Position numbers and translations under genes: made by a program. A stretch of 7,365 nt of DNA from JAHELQ01 sp965603365 (GTDB lineage: Bacteria; Acidobacteriota; Aminicenantia; UBA2199). Positions within the stretch are counted from its first letter, which is position 1. Every line of letters starts with the position of its first letter. The stretch covers positions 1 through 7,365 of the forward strand of contig CBFDCR010000129.1 of NCBI GenBank assembly GCA_965603365.1, read 5' to 3'. This document shows, piece after piece, positions 1-6,006 of this stretch. A model generated the notes under the pieces. It ran no database searches, was not told where the DNA came from, and worked only from the letters and a program-made list of their open reading frames with translations.

Positions 1-18
1 TATATGTTTTGTAAATTT

Positions 19-63
19 GGGGTCTTACTTTTTTCTTGTTGGTGAAAAAGTAAGGTCCCTTTT
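19..63 (+). terminator. Terminator-like hairpin at left edge
   Basis: Positions 19-35 pair with 44-59 around a short loop (TTGTTGGT). The core CTTACTTTTT/AAAAAGTAAG is perfect apart from one bulged T. The outer part pairs GGG with CCC through two G-U wobbles that work only in plus-strand RNA, and TTTT follows at 60-63. This fits an intrinsic terminator of a plus-strand gene lying left of the window. Such A/T-rich hairpins can also be dispersed repeats, which I cannot test here. Confidence 0.5.
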
Positions 64-155
64 AGATCTCATTATACCCTATATTAGAAGATATTTCACC
101 TTTTTTATAAAAATTTGATAAAAAATCGGGGCCAACACCTTCCCTAAAAATGGGT

Positions 156-184
156 TTGACCTCTGCCTGGAATTGTAATAGAAT
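156..184 (+). promoter_or_regulatory. Candidate sigma-70-like promoter of nadA
   Basis: TTGACC (156-161) and TAGAAT (179-184), each one mismatch from consensus, are separated by exactly 17 bases. Transcription would begin near 191, giving a leader of only about 20 nt that carries the AAGG ribosome site at 196-199. No other promoter-like pair this good is seen between the left-edge hairpin and nadA. Confidence 0.5.
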
Positions 185-209
185 TGTAGCCTTATAAGGT
201 AAAGTGAAA

Positions 210-1115
210 ATGACTACATTGGTCGATAGGATAAAGGAACTAAAGAAGTCGAGAAATGCCGTTATATTGGCCCACAACTACCAGGTCGGGGAGGTCCAAC
301 TGGCGGCCGATTACCTGGGCGATTCGCTGGAATTGAGTCAGATTGCCGCCGACGTGGAATGTGAGGTGATTGTCTTTGCCGGCGTCAAGTTCATGGCGGA
401 GACCGCCAAGGTGCTGTCGCCGGAAAAAACCGTCTTGCTGCCCCGTCTGGATGCCGGTTGTCCCATGGCCGACATGATTACGGTAGATGAGCTTTTGGAG
501 TTGAAGCAGGCACACCCGAAGGCAAAGGTGGTCACCTATGTGAACTCCAGTGTGGAGATCAAGGCGGAGAGCGATGTGTGCTGCACGTCGGCCAATGCCG
601 TCAAGGTGGTCAAAAATCTGGAGGCCGAGGAGATTATCTTCATACCGGACCGGAACTTAGGCGCCTATGCCCAGAAGATGGTGCCGGAGAAGAGAATCAT
701 CCTGTTTGAGGGCTACTGTTACGTGCACGACCGCATCAAGAGAGAAGAGATCGAAGAGATGAAGCGCCGTTACCCCGATGCCGAGGTCTTGATCCATCCT
801 GAAGCCCGCCCGGAAGTGCTGGAATTGGCGGATGTGGTGGAGTCTACCAGCGGCATACTGCGCTGCGCCGCCGCCTCGGACAGGAAACGATTCATAGTCG
901 CCACCGAGCAGGGGCTGCTGGAGCGAATGAAGCGGGAAAACCCCGGTAAAGAGTTCTATCCCGCCGGTCGGCCCAAAATTTGCTCTAACATGAAACGCAC
1001 GGCGCTGCCGGACATCTACGATGCCCTGGAAAAAAATCAATACGAAATAGAGGTCGAAGAATCTATAGCCCGGCGGGCCGCCGGAGCACTGAGCGGAATG
1101 TTGAAATACGTTTGA
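210..1115 (+). CDS. nadA: Quinolinate synthase NadA
   Basis: NadA condenses iminoaspartate with dihydroxyacetone phosphate to make quinolinate, the precursor of the NAD ring, in the cytoplasm, using an oxygen-sensitive 4Fe-4S cluster. The protein reads as a complete NadA of about 300 residues, the compact form typical of thermophile-type enzymes. Family segments occur in order: AHNYQ near the N-terminus, GDSLELSQIAA, FAGVKFMAETAK, DAGCPMAD, YVNSS, EGYCYVHDRI, HPEARPEV, STSGIL and ICSNMK. The three cluster ligands are the cysteines in DAGCPMAD (residue 84), EGYCYVH (170) and ICSNMK (258), counted from the ATG at 210. A GTG two codons earlier (204) is possible, but ATG with AAGG ten bases upstream is the better start. 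No nadB or nadC is adjacent, so the pathway is split. The next gene encodes an Fe-S carrier but has its own promoter. Confidence 0.96.
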   Translation: MTTLVDRIKELKKSRNAVILAHNYQVGEVQLAADYLGDSLELSQIAADVECEVIVFAGVKFMAETAKVLSPEKTVLLPRLDAGCPMADMITVDELLELKQAHPKAKVVTYVNSSVEIKAESDVCCTSANAVKVVKNLEAEEIIFIPDRNLGAYAQKMVPEKRIILFEGYCYVHDRIKREEIEEMKRRYPDAEVLIHPEARPEVLELADVVESTSGILRCAAASDRKRFIVATEQGLLERMKRENPGKEFYPAGRPKICSNMKRTALPDIYDALEKNQYEIEVEESIARRAAGALSGMLKYV

Positions 1116-1148
1116 TGAAATGCCCACAAACCTTCACCGACAAATGGA

Positions 1149-1177
1149 TTGACAATTGATGGCATTTACGATAAAAT
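1149..1177 (+). promoter_or_regulatory. Strong sigma-70-like promoter of the Nfu gene
   Basis: A perfect TTGACA (1149-1154) and TAAAAT (1172-1177, one mismatch) are separated by 17 bases. This is the closest match to consensus in the window. It lies 65 bases upstream of the Nfu start codon and just after nadA, so the Nfu gene can be transcribed independently of nadA. No terminator is visible between the two genes, so read-through from nadA is also possible. Confidence 0.65.
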
Positions 1178-1241
1178 TATATAAGCAAATCAGGACTATA
1201 CAGGTTATGTTTTGCACATAGATTGACTAAAGGAGTAAAAA

Positions 1242-1472
1242 ATGGAACTTAAAGAAAAAGTGAATGCTGTCATAGAGAAGGTTAGGCCCGCCCTGGAAGC
1301 CGATGGCGGCGGTATTGAACTGGTGGATGTGCTGGAAGCCGAGAAGGCGGTGTTGGTCAAACTGACCGGTGCCTGCCACGGCTGTCCCATGAGCACCATG
1401 ACCATCAAAGGGTATGTGGAACAGACCATGAAGGAAGATATTCCGGAAATCAACGAGGTCCGTCTGGCCTGA
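1242..1472 (+). CDS. NifU C-terminal-type iron-sulfur carrier (Nfu)
   Basis: This small cytoplasmic protein (76 residues) consists only of the Nfu domain, which binds a 4Fe-4S cluster between subunits and hands it to target enzymes. The family signature is clear: ADGGGIELVDV at residues 20-30, GACHGCPMSTMTIKG at 43-57 with the cluster cysteines C45 and C48 in a CxxC motif, and a C-terminal IPEINEV. The N-terminal scaffold domain of full NifU and the A-type domain of NfuA are absent, as is common for stand-alone Nfu proteins. AGGAG at 1231-1235, six bases before the ATG, fixes the start. Its neighbours include nadA and two radical SAM-type genes, all probable Fe-S clients. Supply to them is an inference from position only. 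Confidence 0.93.
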   Translation: MELKEKVNAVIEKVRPALEADGGGIELVDVLEAEKAVLVKLTGACHGCPMSTMTIKGYVEQTMKEDIPEINEVRLA

Positions 1473-1532
1473 TTGAGCCTCTAACTTCAGTAATTACTCT
1501 TACTTTTGAACGACAATCTCAAAATACGGAAC

Positions 1533-1600
1533 AAAATGCCCGTTTTTGCGTCAGGATTGACGCATCCGCATCTGCTCTTGACGCAATCCCGCATTTTTTT
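1533..1600 (+). terminator. Nested inverted repeats with T-run downstream of the Nfu gene
   Basis: An outer pair AAAATGC (1533-1539)/GCATTTT (1591-1597) encloses TTGCGTCA (1546-1553)/TGACGCAA (1579-1586), and seven Ts run from 1594 to 1600. This would act as a terminator about 60 bases after the Nfu stop. The same TGCGTCA arm also forms a perfect 7-bp hairpin with a nearer TGACGCA at 1558-1564 (loop GGAT), so two mutually exclusive folds exist. GGAT (1554-1557)/ATCC (1564-1567) is a third small pairing compatible with the long fold. The A-tract before and T-tract after would also allow termination from the other strand. Confidence 0.5.
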
Positions 1601-1602
1601 GC

Positions 1603-1631
1603 TTGATTTTTTTTCCTTCAGGTGTTATTAT
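1603..1631 (+). promoter_or_regulatory. Candidate promoter of the peptide operon
   Basis: TTGATT (1603-1608) and TATTAT (1626-1631) are 17 bases apart. The -10 is preceded by TG at 1623-1624, giving an extended -10 element that would compensate for the weak -35. Transcription would start near 1638, leaving a leader of about 200 nt before the precursor gene. The promoter begins immediately after the T-run of the Nfu terminator. Confidence 0.45.
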
Positions 1632-1637
1632 ATATCT

Positions 1638-1839
1638 GTCATCTGCGTTTAATTGGTGTGTGAAACCGTGAAAACTTTGAACTTGTCAGAAAACGTAACA
1701 ATGAAAAAAAATGTCAAATATAATGACAATTTTTTAAACATATCAGAAGCTGTCTTTTATAGAGGTACATGCAGACAGCGTTTTGTTTGTTGGCATCATA
1801 TTTGCTGTGTAAAAAATGGTTGAACTTTAGGAGGCAATA
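1638..1839 (+). promoter_or_regulatory. Long structured leader of the peptide operon
   Basis: This stretch lies between the candidate promoter and the precursor gene and is A/T-rich. It holds two inverted repeats: TGTCA (1712-1716)/TGACA (1724-1728), followed by a run of Ts, and a perfect 7-bp pair GCTGTCT (1749-1755)/AGACAGC (1773-1779), followed by a T-rich but interrupted stretch (1781-1791). The second could be a weak attenuator or a protein- or ligand-responsive element; no known riboswitch class is recognised. The ribosome site TAGGAGG at 1828-1834 closes the leader. A short open frame also runs through it (see findings). Confidence 0.35.
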
Positions 1840-2037
1840 ATGCGTAGGGAATTGAATTTGGTTGGATTGAATCAACACGACATGAAGAAAAGGGAAATGA
1901 GAAGGATTCTGGCCGGCGATGGCAGTCCGATGAATCCCCCCGATACTTGTGAAAAGCTATGCGACTGTTTATATAATCCCGATCATCTGACCACCACTGA
2001 ACTTTTATACGGCTGCCCGGATACGACCAAGTGGTAG
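1840..2037 (+). CDS. Probable RiPP precursor peptide with four-cysteine tail
   Basis: This 65-residue protein has the layout of a modified-peptide precursor. The charged N-terminal half (LNLVGL at 6-11, then MKKREMRRILAGDG at 15-28) resembles the leader of the natural-product precursors called GG-Bacteroidales (TIGR04149 from memory), in which an L-x-L-x-G-L start and an REMK-like helix end at a Gly-Gly site. Here the site reads AGDG rather than GG. The likely core (about residues 29-65) is acidic and rich in Pro, Thr and Cys, with C37, C41, C43 and C59 (CxxxCxC, then CP near the end), and finishes KW. There is no signal peptide. TAGGAGG five bases before ATG is one of the best ribosome sites in the window and suits a highly expressed substrate. 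The maturase gene follows after 72 nt. Product structure is unknown. Confidence 0.75.
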   Translation: MRRELNLVGLNQHDMKKREMRRILAGDGSPMNPPDTCEKLCDCLYNPDHLTTTELLYGCPDTTKW

Positions 2038-2109
2038 GTTCTTGATTCACTGATACTACCCCGATTTAGAGGTAATCTGTTCTCTTCTTATTGGGTTTGA
2101 ATAGAGGAG

Positions 2110-3633
2110 ATGGAACCCGCCATTATATTCAAAACAAAGATCAGGAATCACTATCTCCACAGCACCCGGATGAATCGGTTTCTGCTGTGCCATCCGATAT
2201 TGTATTATCTGGTCGACCTGGTCCGCAAGGGAGTGGATGTAAGGGAATGGCTGGATGGTCTGGATACCGATACGGTGGACCTGGGTGATTGTGGGATTTT
2301 TAAGAGAGAAGAATTGGCATATTATTACCGGAAATATCTATTTCTACGGGAGCATCGATATTTTGAAAAGGTCGATATCGGCCGGAAAGTCGGAGATCGG
2401 TTGAAGGCGGAGTCGGTTCAGGTGAAATTGGCCAATACCAGCCAGTTGACCTTCGAGGTTACCGATGCCTGCAATTTGAACTGTCGATACTGCGCTTACG
2501 GTGAATTTTACAGTGATTACGACAGGAGAGAAAGCAAGAATTTGAGTATTCATAAAGCAAAGCGCTTTTTGAATTATTTGCTGGATCTCTGGAATTCTCC
2601 CTTAAACACCTCCCATCACCAGGCCACCTTTGTGACTTTTTACGGCGGTGAACCGCTTCTCAACTTTTCTTTTATCCGGGAAATGGTAGAATATGTGAAA
2701 CATCTTGACCTGCGCCACAACCGAATTGAATTTTCCATGACTACCAACGGCCTGCTGCTGGAAAAGTATATGGACTTCCTGGTGCAAAATGATTTTCAAA
2801 TCCTGATCAGTCTGGATGGGAATGAGAGACACAACGGCTACCGGGTGTTTAAAAACGATAAACCCGCCTATCGACAAATTATGCTTAATATTATGGTCCT
2901 CAGACAGAAATATCCCGATTTCTTTGTTGAAAAGGTGCGGTTCAATGCGGTTCTGCATAAAAAAAACCGCATCACCGAGGTATATCAATTCTTCCAAGAG
3001 ACCTTTAATAAATTCCCCAGTATTTCCGAGGTGAATCCCTATGGCATTGTACCGGAAAAAAAAGAGCAATTCCGACAGACCTATCGAAATTTATATGAAG
3101 ATTTAAACCAGGCGGAGGATTATTTTAAAGAGGAAAAGCAAAAGCGAATGGCACTGCCCAAACCCCGGCGGGTTGTGAATATCATCCGCCGCTACAGCGG
3201 AGTGGTTTTCAGGAAGTATGATGAGTTGATATTTTCCTCTGAGATTCGCCAATTTGTTCCCACCGGGACCTGTGTGCCCTTTTCCAGAATGGTATTCTTA
3301 ACCGTAAACGGTAAAATACTCCCTTGCGAACGCATCGGCCACCAATTTGCTCTGGGCAGGGTAGATGACGACAGGGTGGAACTGGATTTTGAACAAGTTG
3401 CCCGCAAGTACAATCAATATTACGACAGCCTGAGCAAACAATGCACTGTGTGTTATAACACAGAGGCCTGTGTTCAATGCATATTTAACCTAAATATATT
3501 AGATGCCCATCCCCAATGCAACGGCTTCAAGAATTATCAAGATATTCGTCGACACTTTTCATTCGCCATGTCGTATATGGAAGAGAATCCGGAGACCTAT
3601 TTCAAGGTGTTGAAAGAGATGACGTTTGGGTAG
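2110..3633 (+). CDS. Radical SAM/SPASM peptide maturase
   Basis: This 507-residue enzyme probably uses radical SAM chemistry to modify side chains of the adjacent precursor. Residues 1-90 form an N-terminal region (HPILYYLVDLVRKG) that could be a leader-binding domain. The radical SAM barrel starts at FEVTDACNLNCRYC with the cluster cysteines C121, C125 and C128; the SAM-binding FYGGEP lies at 177-182, TTNG at 211-214 and LISLDG at 232-237. The C-terminal SPASM domain holds C388, C406, then C445-x2-C448-x5-C454-x2-C457 and C470, enough for two auxiliary clusters. I assign it to the GG-Bacteroidales maturase type (TIGR04148 from memory). GAGGAG directly abuts the ATG, which is unusually close; the next in-frame ATG (2170) has no better site and would cut into the conserved N-terminal region. 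The reaction (thioether, C-C crosslink or other) cannot be read from sequence. Confidence 0.88.
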   Translation: MEPAIIFKTKIRNHYLHSTRMNRFLLCHPILYYLVDLVRKGVDVREWLDGLDTDTVDLGDCGIFKREELAYYYRKYLFLREHRYFEKVDIGRKVGDRLKAESVQVKLANTSQLTFEVTDACNLNCRYCAYGEFYSDYDRRESKNLSIHKAKRFLNYLLDLWNSPLNTSHHQATFVTFYGGEPLLNFSFIREMVEYVKHLDLRHNRIEFSMTTNGLLLEKYMDFLVQNDFQILISLDGNERHNGYRVFKNDKPAYRQIMLNIMVLRQKYPDFFVEKVRFNAVLHKKNRITEVYQFFQETFNKFPSISEVNPYGIVPEKKEQFRQTYRNLYEDLNQAEDYFKEEKQKRMALPKPRRVVNIIRRYSGVVFRKYDELIFSSEIRQFVPTGTCVPFSRMVFLTVNGKILPCERIGHQFALGRVDDDRVELDFEQVARKYNQYYDSLSKQCTVCYNTEACVQCIFNLNILDAHPQCNGFKNYQDIRRHFSFAMSYMEENPETYFKVLKEMTFG

Positions 3634-3635
3634 GA

Positions 3636-4895
3636 ATGGGGAAAAAGTCATACTGGTTTTACCTGGAACCCTATGTGTATTCGGTGGTGAAAGGGGAGAG
3701 CGCCTTTCTCTATAATACCCATAACGGTAAAGCCGTGTTATCCCGAAAGGAGCCGATGATTAATCTTTTGGTGAAAAGGCTTAAATCGTCAAAAAATCTG
3801 TATGTGGTAAAACTGACGGAGAGGGAACTGGCCGCCCCCGCCATTGTCAGGTTCGTACACAAAATACGAGCGTATTATATGGGGGATTTGATCGATACCG
3901 CTCTATCGGCTGGAAAGCCTTTTCAGATGATGCCGGTACTGGATATCGAAGGGGATGTGGAGTCTTTTAAAAGGGATGCCCCCGAAATGGTGGGGCGGGA
4001 TATCATGATCTATTTAAATGAATTATCCCTGTATATCAATAATGTTTGTGGGCAGAATTGCCTGGTTTGCCAGAATGCCTACCGACAATTTCTCTCCTGT
4101 TTTGGCGACCCCCACCGCAACGATGAGTTGGAGATTGGGGCAATAGATGAACTCCTGGAAGAGGTCAGGGGCAGCAGTCTGTTTGCCCTTAATATCCTGG
4201 GGGGAGACATTTTTAAGTATTCCAATTTTGGTAAACTGGTATCTTTGCTGGAGCGGCCGCCGGCGTTGAAGTCCTTTTATGTTCATTACCGGAATCTGGT
4301 CAACCGTGGGGAATATCTCCGGCTGATCGCTAATCTTAACAGTGAACTAAATGTGCTGGTCCATTTTCCGATAAACCGAGATATATGGGCGGAGCAGGCA
4401 CATCTCTTGGACAAGCATGAAATCCGTACCAACTATATCTTTGTGGTGCAGCGGGAGGAAGAGGTGGCTCTTGCCGAAGATATTGTTTCCACTTTTAAGA
4501 TAGAAGAGCCACTGCTTCAGCCTCTTTTTAACGGCAGGAATAAAACGTTTTTTCGCAAGCATGTGTTTATCAATAAGGCCATGATTTTAGTGGCCAAACC
4601 TTCCTTGAAGGAGATTTTTTCCCGAATGACGCTTAATCCCCAACATTTTGGCAAACTCACCGTGTTAAGCAGCGGCGATATTTATGCCAATGTCAATGCC
4701 CCCAGGTTGGGGAAATTAGGCCGGGATTCCCTTTACGATGTGATATACAAAGAGATGTATCACGGCCGCAGTTGGCGACGCTTGCGCACCAGGGCTCTGC
4801 CCTGCCGGCATTGTGTCTATGATGTTCTGTGCCCCCCCCTCTCTAATTATGAATACGCCCTGGGGCAAAATAATCTCTGCCATGTCTGGAAATAG
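3636..4895 (+). CDS. Pseudo-radical SAM/SPASM partner protein
   Basis: This 419-residue protein is the probable partner of the maturase and matches my memory of the 'pseudo-rSAM, GG-Bacteroidales system' family (TIGR04150). It opens with KSYWFYLEPYVYS and FLYNTHNGKAVL, a PqqD-like segment that may bind the leader. The barrel then shows NNVCGQNCLVC, a complete CX3CX2C at C138, C142 and C145. The SAM-binding GGEP motif is altered to GGDIF (189-193). The C-terminal part keeps SPASM-like spacing (SSGDIYANVNAPRLGKLG, then C390-x2-C393-x5-C399 and C415) but has Ala-Asn where SPASM proteins carry Cys. The open frame extends upstream to 3516, but those 40 codons overlap the maturase and lack family features, so I chose the ATG 2 nt after its stop. 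TAGGA abuts that ATG, suggesting translational coupling. Whether it is an active enzyme is open. Confidence 0.82.
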   Translation: MGKKSYWFYLEPYVYSVVKGESAFLYNTHNGKAVLSRKEPMINLLVKRLKSSKNLYVVKLTERELAAPAIVRFVHKIRAYYMGDLIDTALSAGKPFQMMPVLDIEGDVESFKRDAPEMVGRDIMIYLNELSLYINNVCGQNCLVCQNAYRQFLSCFGDPHRNDELEIGAIDELLEEVRGSSLFALNILGGDIFKYSNFGKLVSLLERPPALKSFYVHYRNLVNRGEYLRLIANLNSELNVLVHFPINRDIWAEQAHLLDKHEIRTNYIFVVQREEEVALAEDIVSTFKIEEPLLQPLFNGRNKTFFRKHVFINKAMILVAKPSLKEIFSRMTLNPQHFGKLTVLSSGDIYANVNAPRLGKLGRDSLYDVIYKEMYHGRSWRRLRTRALPCRHCVYDVLCPPLSNYEYALGQNNLCHVWK

Positions 4896-4902
4896 ATTAT
4901 TG

Positions 4903-5574
4903 TTACCAGAGGAAAAAGTGGACACCGATGTTGAAGGAGAGAGCCGTCATGTCGAGCTTTTCGAAATCCTGGAACCGGTCGGAGAGGTTGTCTTTTAAAT
5001 ACAGGTACTTGCCTTCCAACGAGAGACCGGTGTTTCTGCTAACCCTGAATACAAGGCCCGCTCTACCATGAAAACCCAGTGCCACCCTGGAGGTATCGGC
5101 ATAGCCAGGTTCCACAGTTCCTTCGACGGTATCGATGAAGTCGCCCCACTGTTCGTATTTCCAGAAGTAAACTCCCGGCCCGCCGGCAAGATAAGGGTAA
5201 AGCGCTCTCCGGTGACCCAGGGGATACAATTTGAAGGCCAGTTCTACGGAGGTAATCCTCAGCGCCAGATTCTGTTGGATAAGGCCGCCGTCCTCATATT
5301 CCCAATCCCGGTAAGCCGTGTAGACCTCCTGATTATAAACACCACCCTCCAGCGACAGGGTGAAATGTTTGGTCAGTAAATACTCGTATTCACCAGCGTA
5401 GTAAATGTCCACCATATCTGACTTATTAAAGGCGAGGTTGCCGCGGTTAATTTCCCATAGGTCGGAATTCTGGTAGGGGATAAACACCCCCACCTTCATG
5501 TTGACGCTGTGGTTGGCAAATGTGGTAAAGGCAAAGCCCAGAACCACTAATATGATCATCGTTAACTTCTTCAT
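4903..5574 (-). CDS. Outer-membrane beta-barrel protein (porin family, OmpW/OmpA-like size)
   Basis: This 223-residue exported protein starts with a signal peptide (MKK, hydrophobic stretch to about residue 16, probable cleavage after TTFA at 20). The mature part is a series of amphipathic strands rich in Tyr, Leu, Gly and Phe: NMKVGVFIPY, then the strand pair around YYAGEYEYLL and FTLSLEGGVY, VELAFKLYPLG, YPYLAGGPGVYFW, GFHGRAGLVFRV, LSLEGKYLYL and a final SFNIGVHFFLW. It ends in Trp after aromatic residues, as expected for a BAM signal. About eight strands fit the small 'outer membrane protein beta-barrel' domain. No substrate or role can be named. GGAGGA five bases before the ATG sets the start. 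Its stop lies 7 nt from the stop of the convergent partner protein gene. Confidence 0.78.
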   Translation of the reverse strand: MKKLTMIILVVLGFAFTTFANHSVNMKVGVFIPYQNSDLWEINRGNLAFNKSDMVDIYYAGEYEYLLTKHFTLSLEGGVYNQEVYTAYRDWEYEDGGLIQQNLALRITSVELAFKLYPLGHRRALYPYLAGGPGVYFWKYEQWGDFIDTVEGTVEPGYADTSRVALGFHGRAGLVFRVSRNTGLSLEGKYLYLKDNLSDRFQDFEKLDMTALSFNIGVHFFLW

Positions 5575-5610
5575 GTTGTCCTCCTCATTTGAATAGGCAA
5601 TTTAAATGCC

Positions 5611-5639
5611 ATTATAACACAGGCTATAGGGATAGAAAA
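5611..5639 (-). promoter_or_regulatory. Extended -10 promoter of the outer-membrane protein gene
   Basis: Read on the minus strand, a perfect TATAAT (5616-5611) is preceded by TG one base away (TGTTATAAT), an extended -10 element. The -35 at 17-base spacing is poor (TTTTCT, 5639-5634). Transcription would begin near 5604, about 30 bases before the start codon at 5574. The promoter separates this gene from the thioredoxin gene upstream. Confidence 0.5.
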
Positions 5640-5650
5640 TGTCTCTTTTT

Positions 5651-5668
5651 AAGGACATCGCTGTCCCT
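5651..5668 (-). other. Small hairpin after the thioredoxin gene
   Basis: In minus-strand RNA, AGGGACA and TGTCCTT form a 7-bp stem (one G-U pair) with the loop GCGA, a GNRA tetraloop. It lies 16 bases after the thioredoxin stop. No U-run follows (the sequence continues AAAAAG), so it is not a standard intrinsic terminator. It may instead be a 3'-end stabiliser of the redox operon mRNA. Confidence 0.3.
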
Positions 5669-5683
5669 GCTTAATATGAGTCT

Positions 5684-6004
5684 TTATCTCCCGCCAATGG
5701 CTTTGATCAGTTTTTCTTTTTTAGGGACTGCATTGAACCGCTGGATCTCCTGGCCATTGTGAAAGATAATGATGGTAGGAACGCCCAGAACGAAGTATTT
5801 CTGGGCCAGTCCCGGTTCTTCGGCCACATCCACTTCGAAGGCACCGATCCGGGTCTCCGCCGGTTCTTTAAGCTCTTGAATGACCCCTTCGATCAGGGGA
5901 GGCACCTTTTTACAGGGGGCACAGCCGGGGGAACTGAAATCCAGGATCACGTATTCATGGGCTGTGAGTACCCGGTCGATTTCGTTCAATGTTATTTTTT
6001 CCAT
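5684..6004 (-). CDS. Thioredoxin-like protein, cytoplasmic, CAPC active site
   Basis: This 106-residue single-domain thioredoxin has no signal peptide. The redox motif SSPGCAPCKKVPPLIE places the active cysteines at C28 and C31; it is CAPC rather than the classical CGPC, which usually shifts the redox potential. The cis-proline loop is GVPTI (P76), and NGQEIQRFNAV gives the final strand turn. Length is normal for the family. The ATG lies 2 nt after the stop of the lipoprotein thioredoxin gene, with only a weak purine stretch (GAGAAA) before it, so translation is probably coupled to the upstream gene. Being cytoplasmic, it could pass electrons to a membrane reductase feeding the periplasmic partner, but no such membrane gene is visible here. 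Confidence 0.92.
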   Translation of the reverse strand: MEKITLNEIDRVLTAHEYVILDFSSPGCAPCKKVPPLIEGVIQELKEPAETRIGAFEVDVAEEPGLAQKYFVLGVPTIIIFHNGQEIQRFNAVPKKEKLIKAIGGR

Positions 6005-6006
6005 TG

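Noticed and set aside
62..277. Minus-strand open frame of 71 codons across the nadA start
   Set aside because: It overlaps the nadA promoter and start, has no recognisable domain, and is explained by A/T-rich DNA.
657..1127. Long minus-strand open frame opposite nadA
   Set aside because: This is a shadow of a strongly conserved gene on the plus strand; its translation shows no family features.
1500..1840. CRISPR-like or tandem repeats in the long intergenic region
   Set aside because: The repeated 7-mers are irregularly spaced and in both orientations; there is no repeat-spacer periodicity.
2038..2070. GGTAG/CTACC weak hairpin and TTGATT-N17-TTTAGA promoter-like pair between precursor and maturase
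   Set aside because: A 5-bp stem with a long loop and a 3/6 -10 match are within chance expectation; the genes are better seen as one operon.
2091..2288. Plus-strand open frame of 65 codons, Gly-rich at its end, possibly a second peptide
   Set aside because: It lies almost entirely inside the maturase N-terminal coding region in another frame, has a non-ATG start, and has no ribosome site of its own.
3516..3635. Upstream extension of the partner protein by 40 codons
   Set aside because: It overlaps the maturase end out of frame and lacks family features; the conserved WFYLEPYV segment starts just after the ATG at 3636.
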